A DNA stretch of 64,000 nucleotides from Stichopus chloronotus. Lineage: Eukaryota > Echinodermata > Holothuroidea > Aspidochirotida > Stichopodidae. Of the stretch, positions 1 through 12,400 are shown piece by piece. Where the stretch lies: assembly GCA_021234535.1 (NCBI GenBank), contig CM037845.1, positions 3,624,501 through 3,688,500 of the forward strand, read 5' to 3'. Numbering within the stretch: the first letter of the stretch is position 1; each line of letters starts with the position of its first letter. The notes below the pieces were generated by a model. It saw nothing but the letters and a program-made list of their open reading frames with translations, ran no database searches and had not been told where the DNA came from. Position numbers and translations under genes: made by a program.

Positions 1-521
1 ATGACAAGCTAAAATTTAAAAAGAAAGTAACTAAATAATATGGCCGGTTTTTCTGTCTTTTTTTTTGTCTGTATGCTCACTAATTTGTAATGCGACTGGT
101 TGCTAGGCGTGGCGTGCTCAATTAAGAGTAGTTCCGGTTGACAATTTTGCGTCCAAGCAATATGCGTATTCACGCACAAAATCAATGCAAAATACTAGCC
201 AGAGGACAGAAAGACTATGACCACTGTTTTGAAATCTTGCCTGATTTATATATGCATATCTTTTATTGACTACCAGGCCTGTTATCATTTCAATTCACAA
301 AGAAAGACAGAAATGTGTTGATTTTTAGGTGAAGGTCACGGTTACTGGATATAGACAACAAAAAAAGTAGAAAAAGGAATGTGAAGCGTTTGTATGCTTT
401 TTCTTCGGCAATCCTGAGAAATACATACAAAGTTTGAAAATAATTTCATGTGAATTTGTACATTGACAATGAATTTGAATATTTTAGGATATGAAAATGA
501 GCCAACACATAATATATTGGA

Positions 522-775
522 TGATGACAATGATGGTGATGCTGATGATGATAATGATGATGATGACGACAATGATGAAGACAATGATGATGATGATGAT
601 GATGATGATAATGATGATGCTGGTGATAATGATGATGAAGATATTGATGATAATGATGATGATGACACAATGATGATAACGAAGGTAGGCCTAAAGATAA
701 TGACGAGATGATGTTGAGAAGTATGGTGACGGTAATGATAGTGATGAAGATTATAATAAAGAAGATGATAATTAT
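522..775. repeat. GAT/ATG trinucleotide microsatellite
   Basis: This is an interrupted run of GATGATGAT with GAC and AAT variants. It produces spurious Asp-, Met-, and on the other strand Ser- or His-rich open frames. No gene is supported here. Confidence 0.95.
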
Positions 776-1499
776 AACTATCATAATGATAAGCTCTCCG
801 TGTAAATGAAAGTAGAACGTACCATCAATTACACGTTGACAATATATATATATGTTGTCGACGAGTGTGTGTGTGCATATATATCTATGTATATATGAGT
901 ATAGCATCTGTAAGAGTAACTGTTTTGTCTTTTGGGGTTTTTCCATTGCATCATTCAAGCAATTTTAAACGATGTCGTGCATGGCTGGTTTAATTGTTTC
1001 CATTTCAGTTAATAATGTTAATGATGCGTAAAGTGTACATTGACTTCCATTCCCATTAAAATGAGTCCAGCTAATCTCCAAACATAATTAACTCATATAT
1101 CCGTTGTAGGCCACATTGTTCTTTAGTTTCTTTTTTAAAATCTGTTAATACTTTAAAATTATTTTCTTAGAGGTGAACGTTGTTTGACTCTTGGTGACAT
1201 CTTTTACTGTTTTTTCTGTGCGTGCAAAAAATTATCTTACGTAATGTCGACAAACAACGAACATCACGATAACAGCGAGTACTGTATCAATTCGAAATGA
1301 TTAACAGACAAATGGTTGTTGTTGCATCTGTCTTGTTTGTTTACTCGAACTTGCTACAGTATCGTCAACAATCGCGGAACTAGTACTAACGTAATGAAAA
1401 CAAACATGTATAAGGACAATTTGATTGGTTATCATGCCTCCTAAAGGATCAGTCAGATTTCGAGACAACAGGGTGTCGAACAACCAGTTGTCACAGTGC
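776..1499. other. No gene seen
   Basis: The stretch is AT-rich, with short TA and GT runs near 840-900. I saw no splice-bounded coding sequence or RNA gene. Confidence 0.6.
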
Positions 1500-1775
1500 T
1501 CTCTATATAGGAACCAATAAGGACTAAGCGGAGCGAAGTCAATTTCCTTACTTAGAAGTAAGGAAATTGACACTTTCTACAAGAATAATGTAGATTGTTT
1601 TTAATTTTATGTTATAAGAAGAAGTGGGGGGACAACTGTGTTAGTGTCCCTCCTGTCAATGGGGGGGGGGGACATGTCTCCCCAAGTCGTCGCCCATGTC
1701 CGTAGATATTGTTGTGACATTGTGTACTCCGCCCTGTATATATAGGGACCAACAAGGACTATCTAAGCGGAGTGC
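1500..1775. repeat. Dispersed element, copy 1, with flanking duplicate and hairpin
   Basis: Bases 1582-1735 match 4963-5122 in the same orientation, including GACAACTGTGTTAGTGTCC and GGGGACATGTCTCC around a poly-G run. The motif TATATAGG-ACCAA-AAGGACT-AAGCGGAG occurs twice, near 1503 and 1739, bracketing the copy. The hairpin at 1538-1571 lies between the first motif and the copy. Confidence 0.75.
1538..1571. repeat. Perfect 34-bp palindrome
   Basis: The 16-bp arm GTCAATTTCCTTACTT is followed by two bases and its exact reverse complement. This may be the terminal inverted repeat of a small element or a cruciform or hairpin-forming site. Confidence 0.85.
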
Positions 1776-4700
1776 CACATCAGTCGGCCGAGGAGCGTAC
1801 GAGAACATTTTGGTGTTATAAGCTGCATATGCACAGTCTTGAAACAGGGATCTCATGTTTTGCAAAATCTCAAATTAATGAGAACAGCAACAAAGTAAAC
1901 CTATGAAAACAGTAATACATACAAATCGGATGGGTTGAGACAATGAAGGAATCATAAACTATGCATCCTCTGTCATATATTGCCAAATATTTGATTGGGA
2001 AGAACATGTCTTTAGACCTTTTTTCATTGGTCAGTGAAGTCGCAGTGATTGTTTGCAGGGTCTCAAGAGACTCTTAAGTGCGCTGCTACGAGTGTAGCTG
2101 GATTTGGTTCCTTACTTAGCCTTTGACATGGATGAGAGGACATCAACGAGTGTGATACAGTGTGATATGGAATTACAGTATACCCCTGTTGCATTGGAAC
2201 AGCCAGAATTTTTGATCAGTCGTGAACTGGCATCGTTTGGAGCTGAGCGTACCAGAAAAAAAAAATACATACCCCCACCCCTAGGTTGCTGGAAATCGCT
2301 CTTCCGAGGCTCGGCAAGTACGCTCCAGAAAATGATATTGTCAATATTTTCTTGCATGAAAAAATAATCTTATCTAGGAAAAAGTGGGATACAAATTTGC
2401 ACATTTCAAGATGGATTCTGTACTTGCTTGAATTTGAATGCAGAAAATTTTCAACACCATCATAATTTGGAGGACTCCGAAGTAATCAAACTTGCATTTT
2501 AGCTTCTCTTTCATTTTATTTTCTCATTCTTATCTTTTCCTATTTATTTTATCTTTTGTGAAAAGCGCAAAAGGGCACCGGTAATCCATTTGAGTCGGTC
2601 AGGGGGCGATTGAACCCCCCCCCCCTCGCCCAAGATATTGTAGCGTCGCCACTGCCTCTGTATTTCTACAAACTATGACTGCCTTAAAAATACGACAGTT
2701 AGACGAATGTGACCTTGACTTCGACAACAACAAACTTAATCTTAGTTTTTTACTTGTGTTATATTTCAAGAAAAAAGATGCACTTCAGTTCTAGATAGCA
2801 ACAAAGATTCTCCTCGCAATTTGCTAGTGCTGTTAGATTGCATTTTGTAACCGTGGGGAACCAGAAATTTTTCTTGACCAGGGAAGTCTTTCTTAAAACA
2901 GCAATATCTTGAGTTAGGAACGAGATATTGGTATGGAGCAATGGCGTTTGAAGTGCCTGCAGTGAAAAACTTTTCCATTTAAGAATCTCTACACTTGTCA
3001 GTAAAATATTCCTCTAAGGTATTACGTAATGACTTCGGTGACAAAGGGAAACTTTCCAAATTTCACTAGAGATGACTGTCTTCGGTAGACGAAACCAAAG
3101 CTGAGAGTAATGTCACATCTTGGTATATGCGATGTCACGGCCTTCACACAGCTCTCCTAGAAACACACCTGTGAGCTATACGTACAACGAAACAGTATAC
3201 ATGAGTGTGAATGATTTCATCGTAGCCTCGAGCCAACATCTCTTCACAACTTAGTCATTAGGTTACTTTTAACTCCCTAAAGAAAGGGGGGAAAAGTGAA
3301 TACTATTATGTAAGTTGTCTCGTAGTTTATATCCAGTACCACTTGTGTCAATGGAAAAAGCTTTAAAAGAATATGTATACGATTTCGAATGTTGAACACT
3401 CTCTTCGAAAACAAATGGAATAAAATAAAAAATGGAAACTGCATATGACAGAAAAATCGTCTCCGAGAGAGCCCTTGAACTGTCAGGGGAAGAGGACTAA
3501 AGAAAAAGAGATTTAAAACCTCGTTTGAGCAGAGATAGAAAAAAAAAAGTATTGAAAAGAAACCTTGTGAGAGCGTGTGCAACTAAACGAGATTAAAAGA
3601 TAAAAGTAATGTTATATGATAATCACAACTGCATAAAATAAATAAACTCGAAAAGTGATGCAATAAAAACGTTATTCTCATAAATTCTAATAAATATTTG
3701 ATTCTCACCAATCCTCCCTTTTCATTATCTTTCCTATAGAAAGGATAACCGTCGTCAATTTAAGTTATTAAAGAGTAAAAATTATACGCTTAGTACCGTT
3801 TATACTAACACATCAGTCTGAATGGCCATTTTAAAATAAGTGTATGCTCATAGGCCTATATGTCCTTTACTCTCTCCCTTGTTTTGCAGCAGGAATGCTT
3901 TTGGTCGAAGGCCATCAATGTCTACCTGAAGAGCACAGACAAACATTGATAACCTTCGACCAAACAACATTCCATGTTTTAAATAGGGGAGAGCATCAAA
4001 GACATACTCATGAATATTATCTTGCGTGGGGGGGGGGGGGGGTTAACATAGGAAGAATTAAAAAAGTAACGGGTTCTTTCTCTCTACTGGTGCACTTTCT
4101 GACAGAATTTGTCATTACAGAACATTTTTATCACACATGTGTGAAATAGATATGCTTCTACACGATTTTCAGGGAAAAAGTGCAAAAAGTTATGTAAGAT
4201 GTATTCCACAACTACCTATGCTCTTTTAATGCACGGTGATTAAACTTTCATTTCCTAGTCTATCCTCAAACACGTAGTTCATTAGGTGATGTGACCCGTT
4301 CCTTTTATATTCTCGTCCACTGGAAAGTCTCAACGAATAGCATGTCCGTCGAAATGGATTGACACGTGATGGCCAACTGTTTGTTGAAAAATGCAAAATG
4401 AGGCTTTCTCTTTTCCATTATAGCAAGGTAGATGGACACTTTGATCTTCCATCTCCTTGGAAATTTAAGATATATCAGGTATTCTGTGTAATATTTAAAA
4501 GCAAGCACTATCGAAGAGGGACTGTTATTTCCCACGTCTGACACAGTGTCTTTTCGTTTTATTTCGCGTAAATAGTCCTGACATGCCAGTGTATATGGGG
4601 CCAGAACTGGTTCGTCTTTTATTTGCCGAGTGCATGTCTCATGTACGGAATTAAATGTTACAAAACTGACATCAGCGGATAGGAGATAACATTTTCCTTC

Positions 4701-4962
4701 TGTTTTGATAAAAACTGGGTGGTTTTAAAAGGCCTCTATTTAATAATGGATAATTTTACGACTTATTGGTAACATCTTGCTAGACCTAAGAAGGGTGAAA
4801 TTCCTCCTCAAAGGATAGCCTCCATCCTCTCATCGCCTCAGACTTTCAGCAAATGGCTCAAAAGTGGGGGGGGGGGGAGGGTAGCAATGACTCTCTGGCC
4901 TTTTCTGATTAAATTCAGCTACCGGTATTTATTCTTTACTCTTCAGAAGAAATTCTTCTAAA
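1776..4962. other. No gene seen
   Basis: The stretch holds poly-C near 2617 and poly-G near 4029 and 4866. Open frames of up to about 100 codons resemble no known domain and have no supporting context. Confidence 0.55.
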
Positions 4963-5122
4963 AATAATGTAGATTGTGTTCAATTTTATGTCATAAAACG
5001 TGAGTGTGTGTGGGACAACTGTTTTAGTGTCCTCCTGTCAATTGGGGGGGGGGGGGAGACATGTCTCCCAAATCGACGCCCCTGTCCATAGCTATTGTTG
5101 TGACATTGTGTACCCCGCCCTT
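4963..5122. repeat. Dispersed element, copy 2
   Basis: It is the direct partner of 1582-1735. It shares AATAATGTAGATTGT, GACAACTGTTTTAGTGTCC, a poly-G run, GACATGTCTCCCAA and GTTGTGACATTGTGTAC. Similarity ends near CCGCCCT in both copies. Confidence 0.75.
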
Positions 5123-8100
5123 CAAAACCAGAGACGCGGGATCACGTGACTTTGGTGGAACCCTCCATACGCAACAAGCCCATACGAGAGCTGAGTCAGT
5201 GCGTTACCCTCTCTGACAGTTGCTTCTCGTTCTGTGTATCTGGCGATTTACCATATCAAACCTGTATTGTTTCTGTAACTGTAACGATAGTCACATAGTC
5301 ACGTTGATGCCAGGAAATCGTTTACCCGAATAGAAATCAAACCTTTACACTGTTCGATTACATTTTCTCCCGCTTTCCGTCCCTTTTCCTTTGCCAAACG
5401 GTCACGTGTATAACAGCAGTAAATGATACAGCACTAATCAATTGGGAGTGCTTTTTTAACTTTTATCGGCCTCAAACAGATCTGAAAGAAACCCATCTAA
5501 AACAACACAACTCTGTACCCCCTGCTGCAAACACTCTAAAGTGCTTACCTCATAACCGCATGGTTCCCGTCAGGTTTAGAAGACAATGGTGAGCTTCAAC
5601 TGAAAATGAGCAATGTCCTCTCTTGCGCTATCCATACTACCGGCGACCTTTTTTTTTTGTCTTTTAATATGAGCAAGAAGAAATTTCTTCAACCACGACG
5701 GGAATGTTTCGTGTCTGAGTTTTATTTCGATGAAGAAGTACAAACCCCTTCTCATATTAAATTCACTGACTGACGGAAACAAGAAGAATTAATGTTCTGC
5801 ATCATGACACAGTGACATTACACATCAATTTATATATCGTAAAGACAATAAAAATTGTTGACTTGGTCTGTCCTGAAAGATAGACGTCAAAAGTATTGTG
5901 AAAGTGCTGAAAAACAATTGTACTTGAACAATTAAAAATAAAATCACCGTACATGTTCCCAAACAACTCATTGGAGCTATATATCATTAAACTCTCAAGT
6001 TGCAGTATTGTTTTATTTGTGCACTCATGTGTGTTTGTGTGTGATAAACATCCCAATACATACCCATATCTTTGTGAAGTAAAAATGTTTAGAATACTAA
6101 CATCAATAAGTATTCTGTTTTAAGTTAACTCATTCATGTCTCAAAAAGGACACAAAACCGAGAAAAGATGATATATGTTTCATATACCAAAGTTAGCATA
6201 AATCATAAATTAAGCTTCGCGGAGACACCTTGGAGTAGAAATGGAACTTATACAGGGTTATTCTTTTAAACTCAGTAATACGAACCTATCTGAAGAATTT
6301 CCACTTGCGAATACCAAACATTTGTCAATTAAGAAGTCTTACTCTTACTCTTACTGTGCGGTTTTAAAAAATAATCACTGAAAATATTCTTTTACAGGTC
6401 GGTGTGGAGTTGAGAGGAGAGTCAAAGCGCATGGGGAATGGGGGGGGGGGGGCAGGGGGCATTATCAGTGCACTTCAGACTTCCAAGTTCACAAAGGAAG
6501 TATTAATATGTTCAGAAATTACTCAAATTATTAAAAGAATTCGACAAATTGTTACTTGAATTTTATTAAGATACCCTTAGATCCAGTTGGATGTAACTTT
6601 ATCAACCTACCGTATTAAAATTTGTGAGTAACATATTACATTTCTGTTTTATATGCATTATACAGGGAAGATATTTCGCCGACTGGAAATAATAGTTGTA
6701 AAATATGAATAAATAAATATTAAATGACACTTTAAATTATCTTCAAACGAATACAGACTGATAACGACTTCTTTTCTTTTTGTTTTATCATTTCGTAGCA
6801 ATCACTTCATGCTTAATGAATTTTTCTTTTATCAGATCAATAATTTATTTAGGGACTTTCTACAGGATATTGCACACCTAAAGTGAATGTAAAGCAGACT
6901 ATATAAATATCACAAAATAATATAATACTAAGAATAATAGTATGCACATGGTTTAAATGGCGTCTTTTAAAAATAAAAAAGCTAAAAAAAGACTATAGGC
7001 TATATCCAATAACTTCGATGCTTTGAATAAAGACGGACAGTCTAATCGTAAATAGTTGACATAATCAGATGGTGAGATAGCCGAGTGAATGAAGTGAATA
7101 ATGTAACATGATTAATGTAACATGGATATTAAGAAGAGAGAAAGGTTTGAATGTAAAGTGTCGCGAAATGTATCTAGGCTATTGCTAAAAGTTTCTAACG
7201 CTTGCATAAACTTTGGCATCTCCCTAGCCGGCTGTAAAATGTAATGACGTCAGGTCTGCTAAGGTACCTATAAACGTATAGCTGCAACAAAATTCGTAAA
7301 CGAAAATACAGTGTAAGGATTGTTGAACGTCTGTATGTGACGTGCATAGGGATTTCATGTGACGTCACGCAAGTAGGGCTGTCGGGCATCGATGGACACA
7401 ACACATACAATTTGGGCCTAGGTCCATTTAATACACACGCCCACTGACCAGTAGCCATAGTTACGATTGTGGCAAAGTTAAAACTCGCACTTCAGAAGAA
7501 AAGAGACGACGCGTGATCACGTGGTTTAATTCGTTGAATAATTCATCAGTAAACTGATCACATGAAGGGGGGGGGGGGATGACAAGTGCAAACGTTAGCT
7601 ATGAAAAAAAGGCCACTGTACTTAAACGATGAAAAGGGCAAACTGTTTAAAATTGTGACTTAATCCTACCAACACATCATGATTTAGATTTTCTTACATT
7701 AATCAGTTTCGAAGAAAATGAACATCCAGCAATACATTTTGATAAAAAGTAACAACGTAAAACCTTTGAGCATCATTTCATTGCACTTGTGTGGCACAAC
7801 CATGTCAGCATAGTTTTCTCATCCAGTCGTTTTATGATTAGATGGGGAATTTTATGGTACATCACACCGGGCGAAGGAAATATGCAACGGAAGACGGAAG
7901 TTGCAAGCTGTTAAAGATATTAGATTTTTTGACACTTGTTTGTCGGAACCTGTGGCTGGCCTTCGGTTCTTACATACAAAGAATCAAGTCGGATGACTTT
8001 ACTGTCCTCTAGCGACTTGTAGCCACATATAATACCATTTACACAATGTCAGCTCTATTATTGACAAGATAACTAAGAAACCTTTGAAAAAAAAAACAAA

Positions 8101-9159
8101 GCAAGATAAAGATATCCTCCCAAATGGGGTAGGTAAAGTTCATCGCCCCTGGCTAGAGAAAGCTTCTTCATTGTCAAAGTAAATGTGAATCCACCCCAGC
8201 GATTCCTCAGTTAACAAACTTGATGGCTCGTATAGATTTATCGAAAGGCCAACTTTCGTCTGAAAGCGGTAAGGAAATTTATTCATTCTCCAGGAATTAG
8301 GGTGACTCGAACGCGTATTAAATTGAGCAGTACACATTTCGAAGGATAAAGAAAACGTTGTAAGAGAGCTCGCCGAGTTAAATTGGGCGTTAAAACTCTT
8401 CCGCATAAAGCTCTTTGCCTTCTTCTTCTCTGGGACTTGCGACCGTCCTAAAATGGGTCATTAAAATTCATGATCAAGGCCTGACACAAACAGATTTTCT
8501 AAGTTATAATCTACCTCAGTAGTTACTTCCAGTCGTAGCGGACCAACCTTTAAGACTTTTATATCACGAGATTTGTTGCATTATCATTGAATTCCAGCAT
8601 GAATAATGTTCATATTTTTTATAGATATGAGAGGGGTTATTTCCCAAGTGTTACTTCGAAGAGGTGCACTTGGGTTTAATGAGTACACAAATTGGATGAA
8701 ATGTTTTAATGGCCTCTTTGCCATAAATGTTTACATAGGTAAACTCATTGTAAACTGTAGAGATAAATTTCAAGTTGTGCGTAAAAATTTGTCAGGAAGT
8801 ACATTTTGAAAATTCAGCTGTCCTTGGCCTTATCCGAGAAATCGATGTAACTTTACAATGATCGAGATTCTTTGGGAAGGGTTCAATTAATGGTTTCCAG
8901 TGGAAACAATTTCTGTATGAGGTGAAACAAATACCAATTTGGCATACTGTTCATGTGCTTGAGTGAATTGTCAGGCCTTCCTTTCTAAACAAAGTTTCAA
9001 GCATGTTCGACCGGCTTCAAATTTGACAGTTACACATGTATGCGACTCAATGTATGTGTGGCAGATGACGCCATAGGTCAAAGTACATCACTATATATGT
9101 ATGACGAAATAACATAAATAAATAAAATAATAAAAAAAAACACCATTTCTGCTACACTT
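5123..9159. other. No gene seen
   Basis: The stretch is AT-rich intergenic sequence with poly-G runs near 6441 and 7567. Short open frames lack recognisable domains. Confidence 0.55.
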
Positions 9160-9189
9160 TTGTTGTTACTGCCTCGAAAAAGCCGTGTC

Positions 9190-9480
9190 TACTTCTTCAG
9201 GTACTACTGCTGCTGTTATTACTACCACTGTTAGTACTACCAGTAGTGCTAGCGTTATTCCTATACAACCACTGCCAGTACTACTATTACTACTTCTACT
9301 ACTACTAATACTACTACTGTACTACTATTACTACTACTGTTGCTGCTGCGCCTAGTATTACTGTCACTAAACAACCACCCCTAGAACACCTTTTACTATT
9401 TGTACGACCGCTGCTAGTGCTATCATTACTACTTCTACAATGCTAACATTGCTGCTACAGCTGCTGTGTTACTCTTATTA
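9190..9480. repeat. Degenerate ACT/GCT trinucleotide tract
   Basis: Runs of TACTACTAC and CTGCTGCTG are mixed with substitutions. This is an old triplet repeat without a coding frame. Confidence 0.8.
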
Positions 9481-12400
9481 ATAGTTCTACAACATATTTT
9501 GCTATACGCTCACTAAAATGAGTTCATCTAATTCACAGCAGAAGCGACATTCATGGGAACAAATTCGTAGGCTGAGATACAAGAATATCTATATCCCGCA
9601 CCATCCTTTTGCAGTTAAACAGCCCCCCCCCCCCCCACACATAACCCACCCATGCAGCTCCACCCACCAATTCCCTCATGCTATTAACCTTAACATTTCT
9701 CTTGTTCCGTCACCCCGCCCCCATACACGTGTGATGACATTGTTATGTGTATTCAAGCGGTATACATGAATTGTCTGTGACAGTACCTAGTTCACGGACA
9801 TATGATCAACATATTTTATAGAGAACCTTGTTGGCCCCAGTCCCTCTCAGAAAGATGTGAAGTGTGCTTTCAGGGATTAATTCCAAAAACGTAGAAACTG
9901 TCTACGTTTTTCTTTCTCTTTCTTGTTACCTTAATGAGGTGAATTTTTGCCTAATTCCTTCTTTACTGGCCTCAAATTTTGATTGTACGGCTGCTTAAAA
10001 GTTTATATCCTTATTTAGTTTGTTATATGAAAAAGTATTAGAATATACAAGAAATAACCATTTCTTTACTTTTTTTCTTTCTCTCTCTCTCTCTTTAATT
10101 TTGAATGTGATTTTGTAATAAATATTGTAAGGCACGAAACTTTTCCCCTTATATACATTGTGATCATCATGCCGTTTCCTTACCGATTCCTTTCAAATTA
10201 AAAAACACAGACTGCTACCACCCAAACACGACAATAGTGGTGAAGTGCCCCTTTAAAATTCAATGTACGATAAACGTAATATGTGTATATTAGTTTTATA
10301 TGCTGATGGAGTCATTGCAAAGCTCTTACTTTCCCTCCCGAGAGAACTCCCTAGGGGTCAATAGATTTGAACAATATGATGGAGTGGACAGTGCTGTTTT
10401 CAGAGATAACTCCTGAAATTCAAGAAGGATATATTTCCTTTTATCAAATTTGTCAGCAACGAATCATACTTTAGTTTTGAAAGATACTAACAAAGAAAAG
10501 TGAGTTTAATGTTATACACATATCGTACATTGTAATGTTTTTTCTTTTTATAAGAGGAAAAAATAACATACGAAGAACGAGTTTTGACAATATGGCATAC
10601 ATGTAGAGAGATCAAATACGAATAAAAGGATAAACTTTTCGTCGAATGTCACTCTTCAAAAAAACAAAACAAAGATCATTCATCAATTAGCCATTTATTT
10701 AACCAGATGTGATGGGAAATATTTCCTTTCAAATCAGGGCACACTTTGCCCCCCTTCAGCGATTGGGGCCGTTTACTAAGAAATACGCTATACAAAGCTA
10801 AGGGCGAAATCTCGTCAGTGGATAACTCGGTTGAACAGCTAATAAGTAATGTTGTCAGACACGTATTCATCACATGTGGACGGCAATTAAAGACAAGTGC
10901 CTGTCGTCCACATTCCCTTGGGCATTACCGTTACTCCCACTGATAACTACCGTATATTGGATGACTGCGCGGCTAGTCTTCGGAAATTAATCAAAACGAG
11001 TAGCATATACTGATATCGAAATACAGGTATCGTTAAACGTTCCTTGAAAAGAATAGAATCCATGGCACTGATCAAACCATATTTACTAGATCGGATATCG
11101 ACAGAAACAGACCTAAGTTTTTTCTTTTAAGGGGGGTGTTTTTTTTTCCTTCATAAGAAGTGGCGAAAACAAAACTTTGAACGAAACAGATTGAAAAAAA
11201 GCAAAATAGATACTGCAGAGTCACTTTCCGTTCTTTATCGTCTTACCTTCGAGCTATTCGATGTACGAAAGTCTAAAACTTCTGCCACGGGACTTATTTC
11301 TGGTGCATTACAAATTTTAAACTTTAGAAAATCATTCTTCGATATCAGACACCATGAAGTAACTCTTTCTCGGTTCTCAATGGAGTACGCTACCCTTGCC
11401 GCTTAACAAAGAGACGTGAAACATATTTTGCTATGTCGTCAAAATTCTGGCAAATATGAATATTCATAGTAACATACCGAGGATTTGATCGGTAGACGTA
11501 CACTGCTATTATTATAACTCTGTAAAGAAATAAACGTGAACGGTTTTTTTTTCCAAGCTCGACGGCATATACTGTTCAAGTCTCACTCCCATCAAGAAAT
11601 TTGTTGTCTCGATAGTTTCTTCTTCATCAGAACTCCGATCATGCGCACTGAATGTTTATTTGGCTTTATGCAGCTATCGCATTGATTAAGTTTAACTGAT
11701 TGTTAAAGTGATTAAGTCACCGGTCATTGTTCTCAACCCGCGACAGAACGTTTCGTTAAAAGAAGATGTTTTGTGTTATGAGGCTGTTTTCTTTTGAATT
11801 TTAGGTCACTGGAAGACAGGATTATTAACATATTCTGATATATTAAACCTGGTGGGAGGGAGATTTTATCTCAAGAAGTTGGGGTAAAGAAAACCGAGTG
11901 AGAAAGTAGATGATATCATAAAATATCGAACAGCAATGAGTCACCGTTTGTATACTATATGCTACTTGCTAAAGGTAGCGTTATTAAGTTTATTGATTTG
12001 CAGTTATACGACAGTTACTGCACACAGTACTTGTGACTAAAGTCTAGTTGCATTTATGGAATTATTCATATTTTCTTTTCTTTTTACTCACTGGCCCCTA
12101 GGCATCAGGTAAGATGCAACCCTATTTATGCCTCATTCAGAGTAACAAAGACACAGGGGAAACTAACAAACCCATCACACAGATAAAGAGGAATGAGTGA
12201 CCTTCACAGTTCGGCTTCACAGTTTGCCTAGAATATCATTTCAACATGTAGTTACTATTTTTCTGACTCGATGAGTGAGTTTAAGATTCCATAGGCCAAT
12301 TTATTTTCAATATATCCGTTAACTGGTTTGTTTGGTCCGAGTAAAATACTGAAGAACAGAAACACGCTTTTTTCCCAATGTATGAGTAAAGCGCACTCAG

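Noticed and set aside
463..711. Asp-rich open frame (and Met-, Ser- or His-rich frames in other registers)
   Set aside because: It is translated GAT/ATG microsatellite with no splice context and no conserved domain.
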